Assembly: GCF_010015445.1 (NCBI RefSeq)
Contig: NC_053121.1
Coordinates: forward strand, 33,121,934 to 33,185,933
Direction of reading: 5' to 3'
DNA: 64,000 nucleotides
Source: Perca fluviatilis
Taxonomy: Eukaryota; Chordata; Actinopteri; Perciformes; Percidae
Shown: piece after piece, positions 38,400-50,040 of the stretch
Numbering within the stretch: position 1 is the stretch's first letter
Layout of the letters: each line of letters opens with the position of its first letter
Made by a program: the position numbers and the translations under genes
Notes under the pieces: generated by a model
Seen by the model: the letters and a program-made list of their open reading frames with translations, nothing else
The model's database searches: none
What the model was told of the DNA's origin: nothing

Positions 38400-38770
38400 A
38401 GAAAAGCTAATTTCCATTATTGACTGTGATTTCTGTTTCACTCCTCTTGACAGCTGGATGAGAATTGAGAGGCAGAAGCCCATAAATCAATCCACTGGGG
38501 AGTGTGCCTCGAGACAATACTTTCATGGCACACTGCAAGCACAATGCTAAATTGGTTGGATAAGGACCAAGGCACAACGAAGATTCAATACTCTTCGTGT
38601 AGCCTGGAGTAGAAAACAATGCCAACGACATAAGCTTGTGCGAAGCAAAATCCATCCGAGGGAATGTACATAAGTCAAAATTGAAGACTTTCACTTTGAT
38701 GTCACAGAGAAGCTCTGACACAGGGTGCAAGATAACAGGCCTTCTCCTTCAGATGAAGCCTTTTAAGAAC
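38400..38770. promoter_or_regulatory. Candidate conserved non-coding block
   Basis: Repeat-free and motif-rich: TTTCCATTATTGACTGTG, CATAAATCAATCCACTGG, GCTAAATTGGTTGGATAAGG and GAATGTACATAAGTC. The minus-strand frame across it (38407-38730) resembles no known protein. Enhancer-like by appearance only. Confidence 0.28.
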
Positions 38771-41519
38771 CACAACTCCAAGACAAGCGGCTTGAAATTT
38801 TTTTTTTTTCCGGATGAGTTTGGAAGTGCAATTAGTGATGTTTTCTTGTGATTAGGAATCCAGTATCTGTTGATTGTAAGAGTTTATATTTAAACTTTCA
38901 AATGCAAAGTAAAGATCTCATATCTATTAGACTACTAACCCATAATTACAATTACAAGATGAAGTCCTAAATATGAGATATGGAAGTCGTTTTTTTCTTC
39001 CATTGCTGAATCAAACTCTTGAGAGATGCTACCACAAGACCAAAACCAAATATTTTCTTTAACGGACATTAAATTCTGGGTCCAAATTAATCTGATTGTA
39101 CAAACGCCAATGGGAGAAGTTTAAACTAAAAGTATAACATTGATATGTTTTTAGCACACCAAGTTAGGATGTCAAAAGCAATTTTTTTTCTCCTTAAGTG
39201 TAAAGAAAAGCTAAATTCCAGCTAAATTACAAGGAAAACAAGGCTTTAAAAAAGGTTTCAGGGTGTGTTTGCTTGGTTGACAAGTGCCATAGCTTATCAC
39301 CCTCAGCTATGGTTGTTGTTGCTTATTATAAATTCAGCTCCAACTGGGCTTCATTGTGTGTCCCAATTTGGATTTATTGGCTCCAGAAATGATCAGGGTG
39401 AGCCATAACCAAAAGTAAATGCTCTAAAACTTCCTTTCAGAAACCTGTTGGTGATTGCAATGTCCACTGCATCAATGTTTTCTTCCAGCTGTGATCATAA
39501 TATTTAAGATATAAGTGTTGAAAGCAAATCAAATGTAGGATATAAAAGTAGTAGACTAGTACAATGTGCATTCTTCCTAAAATGTAATTCCAGGCATTTC
39601 CTAGTCAAGAAAAAGTCATATCTTTCTTTGTTCTTTGTATCTGAGACCTTGAGCGAAAGACTACAGTTCCCATTTGAGTCCCAAGCTGGAAAGGTTAAAA
39701 AGCCTTTGCCTCAAGGGCCAAGCCATCAGGGTGGCAGCCTGAAGGTTAGAGTAGCTGCTGTTCTAAGGTGCTGGTTCAGCAAGTAAAAATGTAGCTGGTG
39801 GACTGTAAAGTCTCAGATGCTTCAGGGCAGCTTCTCAGTAGACTTATACACCAAACACTAATAAAAAAAAATTCAATCATTCTACTCTTGCGAAAATGAT
39901 TTATTTATTTTCTTCTTGTAAGTATACACCGTGTTTAGCACAGCAGTGATTGGGGAGTGATGATAATCAACGTTCTAATCAATTAGCAGCGAGGGAAAGA
40001 CATCACCCACAATCACAACAACCACAGCCACAGAGAGGACAGAATTAGTGACTGGACAGAAGCAAGACATCAACTAACTGTATTGGCACAAGAGCACAAA
40101 AGCCAACTGACAGTGTTGAAAAGCATATTACTGCACAATCTGAACCGACATAATCAGAGTATTGGCAGCAGCAGCACAGTTGAACATGAGTGGCCTTAAA
40201 CAGACCGCTTTTTTTGAAATGTTTGTGTTGGATATATGTTATGTCGTAGCAGTGCCTGACCTCGAATTTGGAAAAATTGGGGAAACAATAGCCCATTGAA
40301 CCCATATTTTCCACTTACAATTTCATTGAGTTGCTTTAAAATCACTTTTCCACACTTTATGGCAATATCACATATATAAGATGGATCTATTTGCTCAAGC
40401 AATATATTAAACCTTGTCTTGCCTGTGTTGTGTGAAGTATTAAAATCCATGATGCATTTTTTTTTATTGCGGCAGTGTTACATCATATGGAAATATTCTA
40501 ACTCTCTTTCATATCCTTCCCCCACGAATTGACCCTGGTATATGTGGTATCTGTCAAAACGTTGGCATCGTGTGTAGAATTTAAAATAAAAGTCTGTGGG
40601 TTTTAACCAAGTCTTAGTTTCATATTATGAGTTTGCAAGTAAGACCTACAGATGTCTCAGGCATGGCTGAAGAGGTTAAAATAGATGTTTTTTAATGCAG
40701 GCAAGTGATTGAAGCTAATAGGCCTGCCAGTGTACTTTTACATAAAACTTGCGAGATGCATCTATAAATGAGGGTTATATAAGTCAAGACGCCTCTGGTT
40801 CCTTTCCCTCTCCCACCCCTCAGTTCTTCTCTTTCCTGTTACTCCTCAGCTTTGCCGGCTTTTCTGCCTTGAGGCCATCTGATGACAGTCGACAGGCACC
40901 GTGCTGTAGCTGGCTGCCACTCGTTTTTATAAGTGTCATGTGGAGGACAGTGGGGACAGTGGGGTTTGACTAGCCATCTAGAACAACTTACATGTTATTG
41001 CTGCCTTCTGAAAGCCCACAAGTCCATGCAGTACTCTGTGAAAATTTGTGGCAGGCTGCTCGATCAGATCTCAGAATTCTTACCGTTGAGAGCTAATTTT
41101 GATTTATCTCTTTTTACACCTCATTACTTTTTTAAACTACTATGCTCGAAGGGAGAAACTTATTTCTGCTTTACTTTCTATTGTATTTTGATGGAAAGAT
41201 ACAGAAGAGGCAAAAAAATAGTCCATCTTATCCTGGAGGCTATGCCAATTAGGAATTCAGGAAACTATGGAGGCAAACTTAAAAATTCTAAGACGTTTTG
41301 GGGTGTGAGGACCATCTACCTCAGCATGTTTCTAACCCAGATGTCTCCTGGAGGCATAAGCTCATTATACCCATGAAGATTGGAGTTCAAGTTGACTGTA
41401 ACATATATCTTGTCAGGCACAATTACACAGGTTGTGGTAAATTTAAGATGATACATAAAGGACCTATTTTAAAACTGCTATTTGAAGTTGTGACTGTCAA
41501 ATGTGAACAGATTGTCTTG
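38771..41519. other. Unassigned non-coding DNA
   Basis: Open frames at 40045-40450 (minus) and 40933-41376 (plus) are long for random sequence but carry no recognised domain, promoter or splice context. No repeat family recognised. Confidence 0.45.
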
Positions 41520-41698
41520 TAGCCTTTTATTAGGGCCCAAGCGCCGACAGCGGCGAAGACCCTATTGAAACTGAAGGAATTATTATTTTCCCGGCAAATG
41601 GAGGGGCTTAACATACTTAAAAACTCACCAAAATTGGCGGTCACATCAAGTCTGGTGAAAATTTACGTATTTTAAAGGTTTTGTGAATAGGTACACAA

Positions 41699-41970
41699 AA
41701 ATGGCTCAGATTCAGGTTCAGATTCACTTTATTAGCCATTTGCAGTGTAACCCGCATTGGAAAAAATGTGCAAGTAGCTCAAAGTGCAAAGTCAACACAT
41801 CAGAGGACACAACATAAAAACAGACAAACAAAGCCACATAAAGCCTCAATATTAAAATGCTCAATATAAAAATGCTGTACAATGAAATCCATATATAAAT
41901 TTAAAGTGCCTAGTTTAAGATGCTTTGTTCAAAGCAATCACAGCTTGTGGAAAGAAACTGTTTAAATGGC
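41699..41970 (-). mobile_element. LINE or SINE 3' fragment inserted in the host repeat
   Basis: The insertion (41706-41963) is flanked by AAATGGC at 41699-41705 and 41964-41970. On the minus strand it ends with AATAAAGTGAATCTGAACCT and a short AATCTGAACCTG repeat tail, typical of fish LINE 3' ends. At its other edge AGCTTGTGGAAAGAAACTG resembles a conserved segment of L2/Rex-type LINEs. No reading frame remains. Confidence 0.55.
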
Positions 41971-42615
41971 GATCTCGCTAGCACCCCCTACAAAGTTAAA
42001 TAAATTGAGCCCCTGCAGTACATTTAACGTAGACTCACGAAACTTGGTACACATATGACACGTTAAGATGTACAAAAAGGGTAATTGGAGCCATACCCTA
42101 AACCCAACAGGTGTGCCATTTTGAACTGAAAATTCGAAATTAGTGCGATTTCCACATGTCGTACTTTAACGAAACTCCTCCTAGAGATTTCATCCGATCA
42201 ACTTCAAATTTGGTCTGTGCCATCTTAAGATGTTAAAGATGAAAAGTTATTAAAAGAAAAACTTTTCGTCATAGGGCATGGCCATGGCAGGGCGGCCATT
42301 TTGTACGTTTTGCCATTGAAACAGGAAGTGGGTGTAACTTTTTTTTTTTTATTACTTTATTGTAGTGCTTTCCATATCCAACCACATGTTGTTACATATT
42401 TTTTCCTTTTGCACTTCAATTTTTTACAGTCTTATATTATTTAATAACACAAAAAAAACATAAAAAAAAACAAGGCTAGAAAAACAAAAACAATAAACAA
42501 TAATAAAAAAAAAAACGTTATGTGAATGTGTGCATGTGCGTGTGTGCTTGTGTATGCTCTTGTTTATGTATGTGTGAATGTGTGTGCGTGTATGTGCATG
42601 TGGATGCACTACAAC

Positions 42616-43071
42616 CTATATCAAGCCATTGAAATACTTCGTTATTTTATCTAATATGTGTTTGGGATATATTTTCTTCCACTTTTCTAAGCTATTACTA
42701 GCTATGAAAGTGAGCTTTTCCATTTCTAATACTTGTTCTATTGTGTTATACCATAGATATAATTCTGGTGCTTTTGGTTGTTTCCATGTCCTTGTCAGTT
42801 GTTTCAGTGCAGTAAGACGTAGCATATTAAAAATATTTCGATCCTTCGCTTTTATCTTACATTGTATGTTGATACCTAAACAATTTTCTAATGTCAGGGA
42901 TTCTTTAATATCTATAATTTCTTTCATGGCCTTTTCTACCGCTTCCCAAAAGCTCTTTATTACTGGACATGTAAAAAATATATGCGTATGATTTGCTTTA
43001 TTTTCCCCGCATTCTCTCCAGCAACCAGCTCCTGCTGCTGGAGACTTATTTTCCAAGCAAATTCTCTCCAA
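42616..43071 (-). pseudogene. LINE ORF2 C-terminal Cys-rich domain, frameshifted
   Basis: This frame continues ORF2 after a one-base shift. It holds CWRECGENKANHTHIFFTCP, matching the C...C...H....C zinc-knuckle-like motif at the C-terminus of L1-type ORF2 proteins, followed by WEAVEKAMKEI and a helical tail ending at 42619. The overlap with the upstream frame is about 110 bp, and the break lies near the CAGCTCCTGCTGCTGGAG segment at 43026-43043, where short CTG repeats favour slippage. Confidence 0.8.
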
Positions 43072-45329
43072 TGTTTTGACTTAGTTATTTTAAAATTATC
43101 TTTTAAGGAGTCTCTCCAAGCCTCGCCTGAAATATTTATGGATAATTCTTTTTCCCATTTTTCTTTTGCCTTACTCTCCACGTTTGTTAGTTTTTGCAAT
43201 ATTTTATAAACATCAGAAAGTTTTCCTGTGCCTTTATTTCTATTTTCTGCCAAATATTGTAGTAATTCATTTCCCATTTTCTCTTCTGAATATTGTTTAA
43301 TGTAACTCCTTACCTGTAAATATTTAAAAAGGTGTTTTTGCTCCAAGCCATATCTAGAGACCAGGGCTTCATATGTGTCCATTGTATTTTTAGTAAAACA
43401 TTGTGAATATGAGATGAATCCCTTACTAGCCCACCCTTGTAAAATCCTAGCTGTTCTATTAGGTATAAAATCTGGGTCATGAATCATTTCTCGAAGTTGA
43501 ACATTCTCACTTTGTGTTTTTAATCGTTTGCATAGTTGCCTCCAATTCATTATGGTATTCTCAATACAAAATACTTGTTTTTGTGTCTTTTTTCTTAAAA
43601 AGGGCAATGTTCCAATTAACCCTGCTGTTATCTCTCTCTCTATGTTTTTCCATTTTACCTCAGTATCACATTTCATCCACTTCATTATTGTTAAAATTTG
43701 TGTTGCATAGTAATAATTTTGTATATTTGGAGCACCTAAACCTCCTCCCTCTTTCTGTTGAGTTAATAATTTAAATTTAACTCTGTGTTTTCTATTATTC
43801 CAAATAAAATCCCATTTAAATTTATAACAATTTTTGAAAGATTGTTTCATCTGTATTCCAATAGTTATAGATTCACATTTATTTTCATTTATTCTATATC
43901 CTGAAACTGTACTATATTGATCAATCACATGCATTGAAAGATCAGGTGATGTTAAGTAAATCATTATATCATCTGCATATAACCCTAATTTATGTATTTC
44001 TTTCCCTATCTTTATCCCTTTAATATCTGTGTTTTGTCTTATGGCTATTGCCAGCACCTCAATATACATTGCGAAGAGGAGTGGTGAGAGAGGATCTCCT
44101 TGTCTTGTTCCTCTTTGAATAGCAAATCTCCTTGACAGAGTACCATTTGTTTTAACTATTGAAATCGGTTTACTATAAAGTGCTTGCAGCCATTGACAAT
44201 ATATTTCATTCATACCAAAACTCTTTATTGCCTCAAACATAAAAGGCCAGCTAACTAAATCAAAGGCTTTTTCAGCATCCAATGTCATCAAAAGAAGATC
44301 TTTATTCTTTTTTTGTGCATAATCAATTATATCCAATGTTCTTCTGATATTATCTGCCAATACCCTTCCTGGAATAAAACCGCATTGATCAGGAGTAATT
44401 ATATCTATCATTACCTTTTTTAACCTATTAGCTAATATTGCTGATATTATTTTATGATCTGTATTAAGTAATGATATAGGTCTATATGATGCACATTTTG
44501 TGGCATCTTTCCCTTCTTTATGTATAAGTATTACTATAGATGATGCCCATGTTTGCGCCCATTTTCTTGTATCCAGTGCGTACCTATATGCTCTAACCAA
44601 TAAAGGACTTACTTGATCATTAAACACTTTATAAAATTCATTTGTGAAACCGTCATCACCTGGAGATTTTCCATTTTTCAATCCCTGTATTTGCTTGTAT
44701 ACCTCTTGTATTGTTATTGGTTTTGTTAACATTGCATTATTTTCTTGTGTTACTTTTGGTAGCTCAAGATTTCTCAAATAAGCCTGAATATCTTCTCTAT
44801 CTACGCTTACCTCTGTCCTATACAATTTTTCATAATAACTAGCAAATTCTTCCGCAATCTGATCCTTATCAATTATTATTTCAGCTTGTTCCCTCTTTAA
44901 TTTTGTTATATGTACTTTCTTCATTTGATTCTTGAGTTTGTAAGCCAGTATTTTTAAGGACTTTGACCCGCTATCATAACTTTCTTGCTTTGTAAACCTC
45001 ATTAGCTTTTCAATCTCAAATATACGTATTTTTTCTAATTCTTTTCGTTTTTCCTTTAGTTCTAGCTTGTCTTTGTTACTATTTGTCTTACTATGTCTAT
45101 TCTCTATTGCTTTTATGTCCTCCATTAACTGTTTCTGTTGTGCTCGTCTTGCCTTTATTCTGGCTGAAGAATACGAAATGATATGTCCTCTCATTACAGC
45201 TTTGGCTCCTTCCCATAATGTAATTGGGTCTATTGCTTCTGTATCATTTATTTCCAAATAAACTTTTAGTTCTGTTTTAATTTTTTCTATAAACTCCGTT
45301 TCTAGCAGAAGTGAGTTGTTTAATCTCCA
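42960..45329 (-). pseudogene. LINE ORF2 reverse transcriptase, 5'-truncated, with internal deletion
   Basis: The frame is open from TGG at 45329 (WRLNNSLLLETEFIEKIKTE, before the first Met at 45257) to 42960. Counting from that Met, RT blocks appear in order: GKSPGDDGFTNEFYK (196-210), YRPISLLNTDHKI (258-270), QCGFIPGR (291-298), TLDAEKAFD (325-333), GTRQGDPLSPLLFA (383-396) and the catalytic YADD (427-430). The layout is that of the L1/Tx1 clade. After SGYRINENKC (452-461) the thumb region with the usual YLGI block is absent and the frame resumes at FIWNNRKHR (484-492), suggesting an in-frame loss of roughly 85-90 codons. A frameshift near 43030-43071 separates the C-terminus. It lacks endonuclease, so it cannot move on its own. 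Confidence 0.88.
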
Positions 45330-45790
45330 TCAAGTGGGTGTAACTTGAGCGTATATTGTCCAATTGGCTCGAAACTTTTCAGGATTCATAAGAGTCCAAC
45401 CCTGAGGACATATACATGCCGATATTGACTCAAAGTCATAGTGCCCCATAGTGGCAACAGGAAGTAGGCCTAAAAGTCAAGTTGCTATACTTTAACGTAT
45501 TCCTCCTAGAGATTTCATCAGATCAACTTCAAATTCGGTCTGTGTCATCTAAAGACCTCAACGATGAAAAGTTATTAAAAGCAAAACTTTTCATCCAACG
45601 GTGTGGGTGTGGCGGGGCGGCCATTTTGAGCATTTATCGATGAAGACGTCGTAACTTTAGTGTACATTGTCCAATTTGGACAAAATTGATTTTTGGTCAT
45701 AATGCCCCCCGCTGGCAACAGGAAATCAGCCTTATATGACAAACATCATCCGATTGACATGAAACTTATAATGTGTGATACATGTGATAC

Positions 45791-46140
45791 TGAGCCGCCC
45801 TTATACTTTAACCACGCCCACTTACTCAGGCCACGCCCCCTTTTATGACTTTTGAGTCTTGTGTGTATCATTGAACTCAGCAGAGAGTTCCTTTGTCATT
45901 GGTGATGGTTTGACCCGCCTCTTATGCTTTAGCCATGCCCCCTTCTATAACTAATGACCCGTTTGATGTAGACTATTGTGTGAGGTATCATTGAACTCAG
46001 CAAAGAGTTCCTTTTTAATTGGTGACAGTTTGCCCCGCCCAATATGCTTAAGCCACGCCCCCTTTAATAACTAATGACCCATTTCTTGTACACTATTGTG
46101 TGAGATATCATTGAACTCAACAGAGAGTTCCATTTAATGC
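45791..46140 (+). repeat. 120-bp tandem units at the end of the host repeat
   Basis: ATCATTGAACTCA recurs at 45867, 45987 and 46107, exactly 120 bp apart. Each unit also has a GCC.CGCCC..TATGCTTTA..CA.GCCCCCTT-like block. The first unit is the most diverged. No coding content. Confidence 0.88.
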
Positions 46141-46399
46141 ACGGTCGCAAGGAGCAGCATAGAATTGTTATCCAATCTTTCTTCAAAAAGCTTCCTTGCA
46201 AATAAGATTAAAATGATAATATCATTATTCACTATTTTGCAAACAAAAATGAATAAAAACGAGATGAGAGAATAATGTAAAATGTTTGCATACTATGTGT
46301 AATGTCTGTTGCAATAAAATTATATATTAAGACATGAGACAATCTTTGAGATATAGCAAAGGATGCTGGCCTAGTTTGTTCCCCATGAAAGACCTTACA
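46141..46399. other. Unassigned non-coding DNA
   Basis: Nothing recognised. Confidence 0.4.
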
Positions 46400-46740
46400 G
46401 AAAATCAGGATACAGATCTAAGCTTTCATTGCAAGGCAATCATTGCATCTTTGTATAATCTTGCATGCCATGAAAACTTCTGAAGCATTAAATTGAAACA
46501 GGGTCGAACCACATAATGGCCCAGATAAATCAATGGGTCCATTAAAACTGTGATGAATGATAAAGAGATAATGTTATCTATGTGGAGTAAGGGGTTGTTA
46601 CTGAACAAAAGCCCTTTTGCAGGTCACCCTTCTTTGAAATCATCGATTTGCACACTAAGCATTACCTGACCAATGCACCAACACAGTTTTGTTCTGCCAC
46701 TGAACAGCACAGTTAGGAACTGGAGAAACCATGCTGTTAT
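46400..46740. promoter_or_regulatory. Candidate conserved non-coding block
   Basis: Repeat-free, motif-dense sequence with TGCAAGGCAATCATTGCATC, ACATAATGGCCCAGATAAAT and GATAATGTTATC. No coding frame. Enhancer-like by appearance only. Confidence 0.28.
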
Positions 46741-46874
46741 TTTTTATTGGAAGCCAGAGCATTTCTCATTGGGTATTTCTTTTCTTAGTAGAAAACTGAA
46801 ACCCTACTGAACTGAATATTAATATTAGACAATTCTGCAAAATCATAGTTTAGATTCAATTCAATAACATTTAT
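46741..46874. other. Unassigned non-coding DNA
   Basis: Nothing recognised. Confidence 0.35.
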
Positions 46875-47364
46875 TTAAAGTGCTCATATTCTGCTCATTT
46901 TCAGGTACATAATTGTATTTAGAGGTTGTACCAGAATAGGTTTACAAGGTTTAATTTTCAAAAAACACCATATTTTTGTTATGTGTGTTGAGCTCTCTGT
47001 TTTAGCTGTAGAGTGAGGCATCACACTTCTGTTTCATCTTTGTTGGGAGTCGCACATGCTCAGAAGCTAGGTAAGCACTGCTAGCTAGTCAGTTGCAGAG
47101 TATGAGGGCGTGCCATGCTAGCATCTAGGCGAGCATTATAACGTGTTACAAAGTGACGCACGTTTGTCTCTGAAGTAAAGGCTGGACTACAATAGAGCTG
47201 TTTGGAGCAGTTTGTGAACAGTGTTTTCTGTTGGAGATGGTAAGTCCCTTTGGGGTGGACTTTGGTTTTCTTTTCACTTTGTAAACCTATAACATGCACA
47301 ATAAACATATATAACACAATAAAGGAAATGGAACAAGCCAAAAAGCGTAATATGAACACTTTAA
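46875..47364 (+). mobile_element. TTAA-flanked MITE, family B (full-length type)
   Basis: It begins TTAAAGTGCTCATATTCTGC and ends AGCGTAATATGAACACTTTAA without the last base, with TTAA at both edges (46875-46878, 47361-47364). Internal blocks include TTGAGCTCTCTGTTTTAGCT, GAGGGCGTGCCATGCTAGC and GGTAAGTCCCTTTGGGGTGG. The copy at 53236 is the same element in the opposite orientation. It encodes no protein. The TTAA target is shared with piggyBac and Kolobok superfamilies; which one applies is not shown. Confidence 0.82.
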
Positions 47365-48529
47365 TCAATATCTGTGCATGGCAACACCAGTATAGCTAAG
47401 GCGTATAGATAAGGTTAGGTAACATCAACACTAAGGTTTTGGAGAGTTTGCAGTCGTGGCCAAATGTAGTAATTATATATTACTGGTCTTAGCCACGATT
47501 CAATCTGACACTTGTAGTCATCCATCCACAACCTCAACACCTTTTATATTTCCTACATAAGGTATACATACATTCTGCATCGGCATCAAATGTTAGCATT
47601 GGATATAAATCACATCCTGCAGAATCTGCACAGTCAATAGGATTTCACTTACAAATTCAATGGTAGTTTCTCTGGTTCCATGGCTAATTTCAAATGGGAG
47701 TTAACGATGGGTGGTGATGGTCTGGCAAAGTTCTGGCAACGCAAAACCTATGACGTTTCAAAGAATTATTTTATTTTACATTTTTGTTGAAGGAGATTAC
47801 TTAGGCCTAAATATACATGTCTTTTGGCTCCAGATCAACTCTATGATGTATTTGTTAGGACATCCATGTTCAAGCAGGGCCATGTAGCCAGGACTATACT
47901 GACCCAGGCTGGGCAGAGGTATTGGAGGTTGTTTAAATGGCTGACATTCCTCACTATTTTGCTGTTATTATTACCTTTATGCATCTTGCTGGAAAAATCT
48001 TAATGTGCTTAAAGTGCTCCAGTTGATTCTCTCATTGTCATCGATTGCTCCATTACAGCTGTCCACAGGGGAAACAACAACAAAAAAAGTAGCCAAAAAG
48101 TTAACAATAGCTAACAAGGAAAAGTTGCCAAGGTCCAGACCTCAGGGACCTCACTGTGTCCCAGATCCTCCCCCCCGGAAATACAATGTCACCTCTTTCA
48201 GAGCACCCTCTTCTTCTCATCCAAATACCCAATTAACTGGGGTCGTCATCCATGGCCAGCAGTGTCAGTCAACAGTGCAGGTCTGCCACAAATAAATTAG
48301 TCCTCGAGGTACCTCCGCTCCCCACATCAAACATCACACAACTAATTGGGCACTTGAAAGGCAATGAAATGACAATGTAAGATTGAATGTTGTCTTTCGA
48401 ACATAATTGGAATGCAAAAGAGAAGCCCCCAGGAGAGCCATCTCCACCTTAGTGCCTTCCTGGTATATTTATTAACCTTTATCACTTCAACAGATGAGAA
48501 ACATGAACTTCTCAGTTGACCTTTCAACG
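47365..48529. other. Unassigned non-coding DNA
   Basis: Nothing recognised. The open frame at 48005-48295 has no known domain. Confidence 0.45.
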
Positions 48530-48900
48530 TTTTCGGTTAACTATGATGGATGACGTTGGGGGCAATAGAGTTCACCAGCAGCTTTGAGAATGGCAATGAG
48601 AAGGTCACGAGTTGACTGTCAAAATGTCTGAAAGTTTACAGCCGCCTGAGTGTCAGGTGTGAATAATGGCACGTCAGATATCCTTTCGCACATCGTTGCA
48701 GCTTTTTGGTTCCCAGCTCAAATTAATGAGCCTCGGCGCGAATAAAAGGCGGGGAAAGATTGATGCACCGCTGTCCTTCATGTATCACTGCCTCCCATGC
48801 CTGAATGATAATCCTGCCCATCAAAACTGGACAACAGAGCAGCTGCACACGGTTTTGAAACAAGATCTCCTTCTCTCATGCCGAGTCTTTGATGCCTGAA
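48530..48900. promoter_or_regulatory. Candidate conserved non-coding block
   Basis: A repeat-free block with AGCTCAAATTAATGAGCC, GCGCGAATAAAAGGCGGGG, GAATAATGGCACGTCAG and GATTGATGCACC. The plus frame 48666-48899 is open but resembles no protein family. The composition is typical of developmental enhancers; conservation unknown. Confidence 0.33.
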
Positions 48901-49559
48901 CAACTTCCCAGTCTATCTGTTGAAACAAGTCAGACAAACTTCAGTGAATTGAGGTTCTGCGGTTGTACTAATAACTGGGCATGACTGATTTTAGGGCAGA
49001 CACATGCTATTTCAAATGGTATTGAGTTTGATGTGTTAAATGTTCAAAATACATCTGCAATACTTTATTACAGACAGTGAAGCACCAGAGAGGCTGAGTG
49101 CAGCCTTGAGATTAGAGAATCCTGCTTATTACTGAACACTGACCACTGACTTTTTGGATAAAATCAAAGGAGAATGTCTGTACTGTCAGGGCAGGCAGTT
49201 AAAGTGAATTCTTTATGTATCTAAGTGACCTTGGATAAATCACTACTTTATTGGACAATCAGGAAAAATGTACTGCTTCCAAAATCAATTTTGCATGCCT
49301 TATGCAATCTTGGCCTACGGTATTTTTTACTTGAAATAGGTGTGATCACAGGAAAGCCCAGCTGAAGGGTTTGTCAGGACATCCTTCGTCCACCCATCAG
49401 TTTTGAGAAATGAAGCAATGACTTCATCCCATCTCTGCCATTAAGGGTCACTTTTCCGAAAAGAAGAGGAAGACATGATATTATACCTGCGCCCCAGGAA
49501 CCCTTCCACAATGAGACAACATATTTTAAGAGCCTTGGCACATTAATTTCCCATTTTCC
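48901..49559. other. Unassigned non-coding DNA
   Basis: Nothing recognised. Confidence 0.4.
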
Positions 49560-50040
49560 TCTCAATCATATCTCCCTGCTTGTGTTTGGAGTGAGCATGC
49601 TCCATAGGGAATCGATTAAATTATGCATGGGGACAAATTGATACTCTGAGCTAAAGGTGGTTCATTAATTTCTCTCCTCCATTTTCCTGTTATGATTCAG
49701 ATGAATAATTGAAAATTCAATATCGTCACTGTCACCCAAAACGTCTCCGAGCGCAATGTCAGTCTCTCATTTTAAGGCATTATTAGAATGTCATGGGCGA
49801 AGCAGGCTGGAAAGAATGACGGTTTAGAGGATGGATCGACAGTTCTGCTTTTATCGCTCTCATTACTAATTCTTTCAAATGTTATATTTTAATTGCCACT
49901 GCCGTCGCCAGTGTAATGGGGACGCTGATCATTTTAAAAAGATTTCCCACTGATGTTGCAAGGCTTTTTCTTTGCATGTCTGCCTTGTGAGGGCTTTTGC
50001 CAGCCTCATAAAAAATGTGCATTCATTCTGTGCTGTAATG
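49560..50040. promoter_or_regulatory. Strongest candidate conserved non-coding block
   Basis: Nearly 500 bp without repeats, with GGAATCGATTAAATTATGC, GGTTCATTAATTTCTC, GATGAATAATTGAAAATTC, TATTTTAATTGCCACTGCCG and GCTGATCATTTTAAAAAG. AT-rich homeodomain-like words alternate with CpG-containing GC blocks (ACGTCTCCGAGCGCAATG), and no frame codes for a recognised protein. Among the blocks here this looks most like an ancient developmental enhancer. That is an impression, not evidence of conservation. Confidence 0.38.

Larger units (their letters stand above)
42326..45346 (-). mobile_element. 5'-truncated L1/Tx1-clade LINE with target-site duplication
   Basis: The insertion body is 42341-45331 on the minus strand, flanked by AAGTGGGTGTAACTT at 42326-42340 and 45332-45346. 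Its 3' end at the left is a poly-A tail (T-run at 42339-42350) just after AATAAAGTAAT. Between the coding part and the tail lies a CA-rich 3' UTR (42530-42605). The 5' end at 45331 cuts into ORF2 before the reverse transcriptase, so the endonuclease and any ORF1 are missing. Truncation, poly-A and duplication together are the signature of target-primed reverse transcription. Confidence 0.93.
41520..46140 (+). repeat. Large dispersed teleost repeat split by two insertions
   Basis: The host repeat occupies 41520-41698, 41971-42325 and 45347-46140 (about 1.3 kb once insertions and duplications are removed). It starts GGGCCCAAGCGCCGACAGCG. Two homologous blocks repeat inside it: CTCCTAGAGATTTCATC..GATCAACTTCAAATT occurs at 42179 and 45505, each followed by AAAAGTTATTAAAAG and GGGGCGGCCATTTTG-like sequence. 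The third part ends in 120-bp tandem units. It is non-coding. I recognise it as a common fish repeat but cannot name its class. Confidence 0.65.

Noticed and set aside
40933..41376. 147-codon plus-strand frame as a gene
   Set aside because: There is no recognisable domain, promoter or splice signal, and the composition is compatible with chance.
42578..45261. Plus-strand frames with hydrophobic peptides over the LINE
   Set aside because: They are antisense shadows of the A-rich LINE ORF2 on the minus strand.
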